Source of the DNA: Liolophura sinensis
Lineage: Eukaryota; Mollusca; Polyplacophora; Chitonida; Chitonidae
Length of the DNA: 64,000 bases
Direction of reading: 5' to 3'
Assembly (NCBI RefSeq): GCF_032854445.1
Contig: NC_088298.1
Span: 14,373,504 to 14,437,503, forward strand
The number at the start of each line of letters is the position of its first letter. Positions within the stretch are counted from its first letter, which is position 1. Under the pieces are notes generated by a model. The model was not told where the DNA came from, searched no databases, and saw only the letters and a program-made list of their open reading frames with translations. This document shows, piece by piece, positions 57,401 to 64,000 of this stretch. Both the position numbers and the translations under genes were made by a program.

Positions 57401-59614
57401 TAGAGTCTGTGGCTCTGGATGTGTTCTTCTGAGATGCGATCGCTGAAACTTAAGAAAGTCTATTGATAGAGACATTTTCTGTTATTGATTTGTGTAGAGT
57501 GTTTCTCCTGTAGAAGGATTTAAGTATCCTTGATGCTACACTTAAACTTCTCAAGGGGACTGTTGCATGTATAGGTTACCTCCCCTTATGCCCAGGTTTT
57601 CCCACCACCATCTGTTTTTGTCTTTGTTCCAGCACGTTTTTTTTTTTTGTTTGCCATTTGTTTATCAGACCATTCATGCTTTGTTATATGTTAGTAAAAA
57701 ATTGTCCGATTGCATGTTTGCATCATCTGCATTGGTGAATAAAGTCAGACAAGGGTCATCATTAAGAGATTTGGTCACATTCTTTCTGCGAAAACGAGAC
57801 TTAAATAACTTTTTCTTCAAATCTATAAACTTATAAAGAATACTTTATAAAAATCAGCACATTGTATTATGTAATATGAACTGAACTCATCAAACATAAA
57901 CAGACACATTTTTCTGTTGTTTCAACTGAACCACAGGTAATTGATTTTGTGTTTACATGTATATGTGTATTGCACTTGTAAATGTTTTCTTGTTTAGTTG
58001 TGAAGAGAACAATTTAGGCTGACTTAAATTCTGTCTGATAGACCCTACATTGTGCATACTGCTTTGTTTCCTGAGTGGTGAACATAAAAACATAAGCACA
58101 ATTTATTTATATTTACACAAAATATAAATTCTTGTATATTGTACATCTTCTTCTTCCGGGAAGATCAATACTGTCATATTGACTGAGTTTGTTACCTTCT
58201 GAAAATAAAGATATTATTATTATTATTATTATCCTTGGGTTTTATTTGTAGTTATTGAAGTATCGAACGGGAGCCTCCGTGGCTCAGTTGGTTATCGCGC
58301 TTACACAGCGTAATGACCCAGGCTGTGCCTGGTTTCCTCCCACCATAATGCTGGCCGCTGTGGTATGAGTGAAATATTCTTGAGTACGGCGTAAAATACC
58401 AATCATATAAATGAATAAATAAAGTATCAATCTTTTGATTGGGTTGGGGTGATCTGGAATCTTTATTGACAAATTTATTTCCCACTTGTTGTGTAATATT
58501 TTTGATGTTAAAATCTCCCCTGATCATACTCCCCTCTAATACTGTGATACCATGTACTGAATTTCATTGAATTATTGCATTAAAATTGTGTTTGTCTCTG
58601 AAAAAAATTTCATACAGTAACCTGTATCATACATGTCTCTCAGTAACATCTGGTTTTATGTTGTGAAAGTGCTACATGTACTTTACTTCTATAGAAACTA
58701 TAGATGAAATGTTTAAAATAATGAAAAAAATTTCATACAGTAACCTGTATCATACATGTCTCTCAGTAACATCTGGTTTTATGTTGTGAAAGTGCTACAT
58801 GTACTTTATTTCTATAGAAACTATAGATGAAAAGTTTAAAATAATATCAAAGGAAAAATGGTGTGGTTCAATTTAACATATTAACCTACATTTTTGCTGC
58901 TAATGCCGGTTGATCAGATTCACGTTCTACATGTTCTACATTCATGAAAATAAGTTTCTTGGAGAGATTTGATTACAGAGCAAACACCATGGTTCAGAAG
59001 GATTTCTGACGAACAACACTAATTGAGCTGTATAACTAAAGAGCACTAAAAGATGAAAACTTTTAACAGTCTGTGCCCTATGTTAAGGGTTTTTCTACTC
59101 ACGTGATGTCAAGGAAGGCAGATAGACTATTGAGTGGGCCAGTTAAAAAGTTGCAGATATGACACTGAAAAGTTGCACTTTCATATTTGAAAGGATTCAG
59201 GAAGTAGAGTATGCTGGAATGACGTCAAGAGCGCTCATAGGTATGAGCTGTCATTTCTGCCTATATGTCAGTAATGGGTGACCCATGTGTTCTTTCAAAA
59301 GTGGACGTGACAGAAAACTTTTATTTCCATATTATAATTCAGTACTTACAATACCGGTTTTAATACATTGCATTTTTTTTTTTACACTTGATGAAAACAA
59401 TTCTTGATCCCTATAAATTAACTCTCTTTTGAAAAGGAGCAGACATTTTTGCACTAAAGTAGCTCTTCAAGGAATGAAAGTTAATGATTGAATTGTACTG
59501 ATATTGCAGGTGTTGCCGACAGAAGAATTGCACAGCTATGCCAGCACCCTCCACAGCTGTGATGAGCTCATTGAGCACCTCTACAAACTGTTTGAAGGCA
59601 AACCATCCATTGAG
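48445..59614 (+). CDS. Unrecognised plus-strand gene, first two coding exons (partial)
   Basis: Exon one (48360-48486, coding from ATG 48445) encodes 14 residues, MQSKAIREWLGGFK, with donor GTAAGA. Exon two (59510-59614) follows a TATTGCAG acceptor and encodes 35 residues starting VLPTEELHSYASTLHSCDEL and ending LFEGKPSIE, with donor GTGAGA. Both are phase 0, so they join to 49 residues with a mostly helical, Leu/Glu-rich character. The gene continues beyond the window. I see no family signature and assign no function. That these exons belong to one transcript is inferred from phase, strand and lack of any other candidate between them. Confidence 0.55.
49757..49822 (+). repeat. Three tandem units of CCAAAATGAAGACATTAACTG
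   Basis: About 22-bp units at 49757, 49778 and 49799, followed by the inverted GACTGTCTTCAT. Confidence 0.75.
50255..50325 (-). mobile_element. SINE family 1, short internal fragment
   Basis: GAAACCCACAACCATCTGCA, GGTTGCTGGAATACC and ACATATGGCCGGAG. Confidence 0.5.
50706..50925. mobile_element. TA-flanked MITE (mariner-type ends)
   Basis: TA at 50706-50707 and 50924-50925 flank 216 bp with terminal inverted repeats: left CAGTAAATGACCTAAAAATT, right (reverse complement) CAGTAAATGACCCAAAATTT, 26 bp with about three mismatches. TA duplication is typical of Tc1/mariner elements. Confidence 0.75.
50941..51149. mobile_element. MITE, TACTGTAATTCCTCAAC family
   Basis: The left end is TACTGTAATTCCTCAACTTT; the right end, reverse-complemented, is TAACCTAATTCCTCAACCTT. 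It starts 16 bases after the preceding TA-flanked MITE. Related copies lie at 44545-44763, 53955-54092 and about 14600-14785. Confidence 0.6.
51150..53950. other. Third-gene intron, mostly unassigned
   Basis: Apart from the 51714-52151 frame, nothing supports a gene. An A-run lies at 53,672-53,688. Confidence 0.45.
51714..52151 (-). other. Unexplained 145-codon open frame, partly in a dispersed repeat
   Basis: Longest unexplained frame outside satellites. The first third (52034-52140; KHEGKPKYMGQPNAAHNVYK) recurs at 54670-54775 on the same strand with KHEGKQRYMGQPNAAHTVY, keeping protein similarity despite base changes. No known domain seen. It could be a fragment of a mobile element or an unspliced host exon. 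No function assigned. Confidence 0.3.
53955..54092. mobile_element. MITE, same family, partial
   Basis: The segment TTTTCAGGGCCTCATAGAAA ... CAGAATAATGCCCTCAGA ... AAAAGGTTCAAGAATTACAT is the right half of the family at 44545 and 50941. Confidence 0.5.
54510..54655 (+). mobile_element. SINE family 1, 3' half
   Basis: AGGTCTGCCAGCAAGCTGCA, GGTTTCCTCCCACCATAATG and an AAATAAAT tail. Confidence 0.75.
54670..54775 (-). repeat. Second copy of the 52034-52140 repeat
   Basis: About 106 bp, roughly nine in ten bases the same by eye (GTGTGCAGCATTGGGTTGAC, AACCAAATAGGTGTACAG), wedged between two SINE copies. Confidence 0.75.
54772..54870 (+). mobile_element. SINE family 1, short 3' copy
   Basis: CGTTTCCTCCCACCGTAATG, GTGAAATATTCTTGAGCAAA and an AAATAAATAAATA tail. 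It lies 120 bases after the previous copy. Confidence 0.7.
55935..56165 (+). mobile_element. SINE family 1, near full length, diverged
   Basis: ACACAATGACCCAGGAGCCT, CTATGAGTTGAAGCC, GGCAACCTGTGGATGGTCGT and an AATAGGTAAATAAATA tail. Confidence 0.7.
56170..58200. other. Third-gene intron, nothing recognised
   Basis: Chance frames only; a CCTCCCCCCACCCC run near 57,030. Confidence 0.45.
58209..58232 (+). repeat. (ATT)n microsatellite
   Basis: About seven ATT units after AAAGAT. Confidence 0.85.
58268..58425 (+). mobile_element. SINE family 1 with intact head and internal deletion
   Basis: GAGCCTCCGTGGCTCAGTTG head joined after GTAATGACCCAGGC to the 3' body (GTTTCCTCCCACCATAATGC) and tail. 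AAGTATC occurs on both sides, a possible 7-bp duplication. Confidence 0.78.
58599..58844 (+). repeat. Recent 123-bp tandem duplication
   Basis: Copy one 58599-58721 and copy two 58722-58844 differ at very few positions (for example ACTTTACTTC versus ACTTTATTTC). Non-coding. Confidence 0.9.
59510..59614 (+). CDS. Second coding exon of the unrecognised gene
   Basis: Thirty-five codons bounded by a good acceptor and donor, both phase 0. Codon use and uninterrupted splice signals make this a convincing host exon. Sequence: two predicted helices around SYASTLHSCDELIEHLYKLF. Confidence 0.7.
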
Positions 59615-60639
59615 GTGAGAGCTGATTTTTGTGTGCGTGTGTGTGTTTTATATTCATTTTATCTTGTTTTTTATTCCATTTATGTCTTACAGCATACTCA
59701 GGAATTGTTCACCTATATTTAACATGGCATGGTCAGTCTTCAGGGTCACATGCAGGCAATTTTTCATTGCCATGATTGTCACCGAAATTGGAGTCAAAGG
59801 CAAAAAAATTCCGAATTAAGAGGAGTTGTGTTTAAAAATGTGTTTATTTTGATTTTTTGGTGGGTTGAAAATGTGTAATCACACATGATGCTTATTTTCT
59901 GTATCAATATCTTTGTGGCATATTTATCGTAATATTAGATAATATATATGTAGCATTGAAAACCTGTCTGCCTTTAAAGTTTACATCGTCAAATATAATG
60001 TGTGCCTCAGCAGTGTCCAGAAATACTTCAAATTATTTTTTACCAAGAAATTCAGCAAAAACTATTTGTTTCTAAGGTGAGCTTTTGGGACCATACTTTC
60101 CAAAGGTTTTCATGAGGGAAAAACCAGGGAAAATTCATGTTAAGAAAGAGATTTGACAATTGGTTCAAATATGCTATCATATTTCATCGTACTTTAAATG
60201 CTTATTTATGACGCATCCAAAATTCTAAAAAAATAAAATAAGTGGAAATTGTTTGGAGTACAGATGTATTTTTGTCAAGATCAGTCTTCGATCAATATAA
60301 GCTGTCAGCTACCAAGCCTACAGATAAGCAGCCTTCAAGGGCATTCTCATCCTGTCACCTACAAACTGTTGGTGCCTGACAAAGTTCACATGTTAATAAC
60401 TAAAGGAATTCTTGAAAATACCACCTAGATTGAATATTTGCAGGCTTGAGCGACGATGTATGTGAGAAAAAATGTAGATCTGTGACAGTTTCCCTCAAAA
60501 TCTGGCAAAGTGCATTGTGAGCCTCATAGTTTTTATTCATTTGTGGAGTGGGATTTTCTTATGTCTACCTCTGTGAAACGATTGGTAATATTCAAACTTA
60601 ATCTGCTCCTATGATGTAATGTACTACTTTATGTTTTTT

Positions 60640-60682
60640 GAGTATGGTGTAAAACACCAATCAAATAAATAAATGAAATTTC
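60640..60682 (+). mobile_element. SINE family 1, tail fragment
   Basis: GAGTATGGTGTAAAACACCA followed by ATCAAATAAATAAATG. Confidence 0.6.
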
Positions 60683-61009
60683 ACCTGAAAAAGGATATTC
60701 TTGCAAGTCATAAGAAGGCCATGACATGTTTTATTTTGTGCTGAAATTTTCATTTTTCCAATGGGATATCAGTTGAGTTTCCATGAAAACCTCAATATTA
60801 TCACCTTTATCACTTCACCTCAACTTTCTACAACTAAGATCAATAGAACAGTCAGAATCAGACAAGTTGGATAACTGGGTCCAGGATGAAATGTGAGGTC
60901 AGATACAGTTAGCTGCATGTGTACACGTGCAATCCTGGGTCAAACCTACGACCTTAAAAGATGAAGTTTTAGCATCCTCGCTTAGTGTTCAGTCTGAAGG
61001 GGATAGTGC

Positions 61010-61195
61010 AATGACTGGTTGCGGTGCCTTCCTTGCCTTCAGTAAGTCTTCTCAGTGAAGCAGCCATAGATAAAAGAGTGGTGGAAATCCGTCCTGCAAC
61101 AAGGAGGCACATTACATGTATATGCACTCTTTGTCATCATATGACTGAAAATTAAGTACGACTTTAAACCCTAAGCACTCACTCACTCACTCAGT
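61010..61195 (+). mobile_element. Short interspersed repeat (family 3) ending in ACTC repeats
   Basis: A GATAGTGCAATGACTGGTTG start, ACAAGGAGGCACATTACATG middle, CATCATATGACTGAAAATTA, AGTACGACTTTAAACCCTAA end and (CACT)n tail. This style of repeat is widespread in molluscan genomes. Confidence 0.55.
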
Positions 61196-61469
61196 CTTCA
61201 GTCCCCAGATTGTGTGACGTGTACGCATGTAATTTGGTAGTGGAGCCTGAATGCCCTGTGGTTTCCTGGAGTCCTAGCTGCGAGGTTATTTTGGTACCAG
61301 TTGATTCTTATGGTACATGTACGTGTACCTGGTTGTGAAGTTGACTAATGCAGTATGGTATCCGAGCTTGTTTACATGAGGTAGTTTGTTTTACATATAC
61401 ATGTATGCATCTGTGGGTTACTATACATGTCTTGTATGCATGCAAGCTTAAGGTACATGTATGCTGTAC

Positions 61470-61955
61470 AGTGTGTGTGCCTTAGAGTTGTATGCAGCAC
61501 CAGGTATAAGTCATGTATACTGTATGTGTGCTTTGGAGTTGTATGCATGCACAAGGTGTAAGTAAAGTATACTGTATTTGTACCTTGGAGTTGTATGCAT
61601 GCACCAGGTATAAGTAATGTATGCTGTATGTGTGCCTTGGAGTTGAATGCATGCACCAGGGATAAGTAATGTATACTGTATGTGTGCTTTGGAGTTGTAT
61701 GCATGCACAAGGTGTAAGTAAAGTATACTGTATTTGTGCCTTGGAGTTGTATGCATGCACCAGGTATAAGTAATGTATACTGTATGTGTGCTTTGGAGTT
61801 GTATGCATGTGCCAGGTTTAAGTAATGTATACTGTATGTGTGCTTTGGAGTAGTATGCGTGCACAAGGTGTTAGTGGTGTATACTGTATTTGTTGCCTTG
61901 GAGTTGTATGCATGCACCAGGTATAAGTAATGTATGCCTTGTGTGCAAGCAAGAT
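61470..61955. repeat. 52-bp minisatellite with three-unit higher-order period
   Basis: GGAGTTGTATGCATGCAC-like units start near 61484, 61534, 61587, 61639, 61691, 61743, 61795, 61847 and 61900. Units at 61534, 61691 and 61847 share ACAAGGTGTwAGT and TACTGTATTTGT, while the two between them share CAGGTATAAGTAATG and CTGTATGTGTG, giving a repeat period near 157 bp. Degenerate traces continue to about 62,180. Confidence 0.88.
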
Positions 61956-62954
61956 GCATACTGGATGCCTAGTATGCATACACAAGGTACACTGTATTTA
62001 TGCCTGAGGTATAATGTGTGCGTTAAAGCTGTGTGCACACGTATTGTGGATGCCTTGTATACACATGTATAGTGGATGCCTTTTATGCACACAATATTGT
62101 TTACCTTGTATGGACACATGAGGTATACCATATTCATGCCAGGGTAGGCTGTGTTCCTTGAAGTTGTTTATATGCATGAGGTATGTTTTATATCTTGTTT
62201 ACCTGCCTGACATATACTTCATATGCCTTGTGTACAAGCACGCGGTATAGAGTGTATGCATCTGACATCACAGATGGGGATGTATATTGTTGTCATCAAG
62301 TCCATACCTGTTCTTTCTCAGTACCTTGGCTGCATTGTGCCAACGCCTGGCTGCTTTCTCGCTTATCGAATTACTGAATCGATAGAAGAATTGAATAAAG
62401 TAAGAGTATCTCTTAATGAGGAGCCGAATTGAATTAATTCAAAGGGCAGTGCCTCCATTCGGGCGCTATTTTTTTTCTTTTGAAACTGCGCCAAAGCTGA
62501 GATTGTCTGGTTTTGAGTATCAGATGTCCGCACTCACACCAGACTGGCTCACCTGTCTTTTACCTGGTATCAGCTTCGTTAAGCAAGTTCCGTACAGGTG
62601 TGATCTGTTGATACTGTTGATACTGTTGCCATGGAAACGAGGTGTTGTGCCTGAGGCTTCTTCCATCTGTCTTTCTCTGTGACTTGGGTTTGACACATGA
62701 TTCTGTGTGTGTCAATATGGGGATGTTTCAGGTCTAACTAACCCTGCTAGATGCTTACGTGTACATAAGGAAATTTCAGTTTGTTTCCTAAAGGTATATA
62801 ATTTTCATTTCTGTCTTGCCCAATATTCTTTAAACACTGACAAGCTTTTATTAAAACATCACCGTGTAAGTTATTAAATGACTTCTTCAAGTCAAGTGCA
62901 TGTGGCATTGCTCGTGCACGTAACTTGTAAATATTGAACATCATTACGCTACAT

Positions 62955-63230
62955 ATATGTATATGTACGTGTAGATGTACATGTACGTGTAGATGTACAT
63001 GTACGTGTACATGTAGATGTACATGTATGTGTACATGTAGATGTACGTGTACATGTAGATGTATGTGTACATGTACATGTATGTGTACATGCAGATGTAT
63101 GTGTATGTGTACATGTAGATGTATGTGTATGTGTACATGTAGATGTACATGTATGTGTACATGCAGATGTATGTGTATGTGTACATGTAGATGTACGTGT
63201 ATGTGTAAATGTAGATGTGCGTGTACTTGG
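62955..63230. repeat. TACATGTA/GTGTAC satellite, alternating purine-pyrimidine
   Basis: Built from GTACATGTAGAT, GTACATGTACGT and GTATGTGTACAT blocks of six or twelve bases. Long runs alternate strictly between purine and pyrimidine, broken mainly by the AGAT step. Confidence 0.88.
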
Positions 63231-63279
63231 GGTTTTATGTTGCACTTAGCAGTTGTTCAGTCACATGACGAGGAGGAGT

Positions 63280-63552
63280 CATTATAGGTGTGTGTACATA
63301 AATTGTATTCTCTTGTGGCAGAGTCTTGTGGCAGGTTGCCAAATTGCTACCACCACTTAAGTGACTATATCATGTCGAAACACCAGGCATGACATCCCAC
63401 CTTGTCACATTGCACATGTCCCGACACCAGGTCAAGCGGTCATGTTTTCTTCCTCTAACCTCCAAGTCTTTATTATGACCCGAACTGGATTTGGTCGCGG
63501 GGTTTCCCCACTTTCAAGGAGAACGCTCTAACCATTAGACCACCAAAGTGAT
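63280..63552 (-). mobile_element. tRNA-derived SINE (family 2)
   Basis: On the minus strand the head reads GGTGGTCTAATGGTTAGAGC, a very good A box, followed about 40 bases later by AGTTCGGGTC, a weak B box. The downstream body is unlike family 1. It is not an intact tRNA: the acceptor stem does not close. Confidence 0.6.
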
Positions 63553-63574
63553 ACATTTATATTCATTCTATATA

Positions 63575-63740
63575 TTCATATTTATTTATGTATTTATTTC
63601 ACTGGTGTTTTATGCCGTACTTAAGAATGTTTCACTTATGTGATGGCAGCCATCATTATGGTGGGAGGAGCAGGGTAGACCCCGGGGGAAACCCACGACT
63701 ATCTGCAGGTTGCTGGCAGACCTTACAATGTACAGCCGGC
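63575..63740 (-). mobile_element. SINE family 1, 3' two-thirds, minus orientation
   Basis: TTTATTTATGTATTTATTTC, TTAAGAATGTTTCACTTATG, CATCATTATGGTGGGAGGAG and CTGCAGGTTGCTGGCAGACC. Confidence 0.75.
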
Positions 63741-64000
63741 TATATATTCATAACATAACCCTATGGGAGTCAATTCATGTAAATGTATATAGGTTGATGG
63801 CTGTATTGTGTAAGCATTCTATACATACATTTAGCTATTATAGATTGCCTATGGATTATGGTAGCACCATGGAACTGTCGTGCATGACCTGAAGTTTCAC
63901 TCATGTCAATAAGTAGTAGTATTTTTCTGATTCTGAGAGATCTATTGATCTATAAAGAAAAGCCTTGAAAAACCTGGAAATATGAAATCTCTGCTAAGAG

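Noticed and set aside
61470-61955. CRISPR-like regular repeats
   Set aside because: Units are contiguous and degenerate without unique spacers, and the genome is clearly eukaryotic.
61372-61959. 195-codon minus-strand frame with repeated THTVYITY-like peptides
   Set aside because: It lies wholly in the 52-bp minisatellite, all three minus frames are open, and there are no splice or start signals; the openness follows from the 156-bp block period.
62934-63287. Cysteine-rich 117-codon plus-strand frame resembling a metallothionein
   Set aside because: Pure by-product of the TGTACATG satellite; the opposite strand gives equally long Tyr/Met/Thr frames.

Overview
This is intron-rich eukaryotic nuclear DNA. 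GT-AG introns, an AT-rich background and very many tRNA-derived SINEs and short inverted-repeat elements suggest a marine lophotrochozoan (a mollusc or brachiopod). That placement rests on repeat style and protein resemblance only; no species can be named. Only three host genes can be supported. Most of the long open frames on either strand are chance frames or repeats.

Region 1 (1-36,000, plus strand) is the 3' part of a membrane (receptor-type) guanylate cyclase gene of the natriuretic-peptide-receptor style. Nineteen exons between 1,360 and 34,801 join in phase into 739 residues: end of the extracellular ligand-binding domain, juxtamembrane cysteines, one membrane span, kinase homology domain, dimerisation helix, cyclase catalytic domain and an unusual Lys/Glu/Pro tail. 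The N-terminal part lies upstream of the window. One intron is GC-AG. The introns hold a piggyBac transposase relic, debris of a zinc-finger DNA transposon, two TTAA-flanked non-autonomous elements, SINEs (two with intact target-site duplications) and GGGCCC-ended foldback elements.

Region 2 (36,000-45,901) has intergenic repeats, then the complete five-exon MRPL10 gene on the minus strand (mitochondrial ribosomal protein bL10m, 252 residues). It is convergent with the cyclase gene. Its second and third introns carry SINE pieces and a minisatellite that seems to have grown from an internal SINE segment.

Region 3 (45,902-64,000, plus strand) probably starts with a bidirectional promoter shared with MRPL10. 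An exon with two tiny upstream ORFs and a start codon (48,445) is followed, after a repeat-rich 11 kb intron, by a second coding exon (59,510-59,614). I do not recognise this protein; it continues beyond the window. The intron and right flank contain a long tRNA-like inverted repeat, TA-flanked foldback elements, a 123-bp tandem duplication, a 52-bp minisatellite with a three-unit higher-order period, and an alternating purine-pyrimidine satellite.

No bacterial-type system, CRISPR array, rRNA or intact tRNA gene was seen. The host genes act in separate processes (cGMP signalling at the plasma membrane, mitochondrial translation, unknown), so apart from the probable shared promoter nothing suggests functional clustering.
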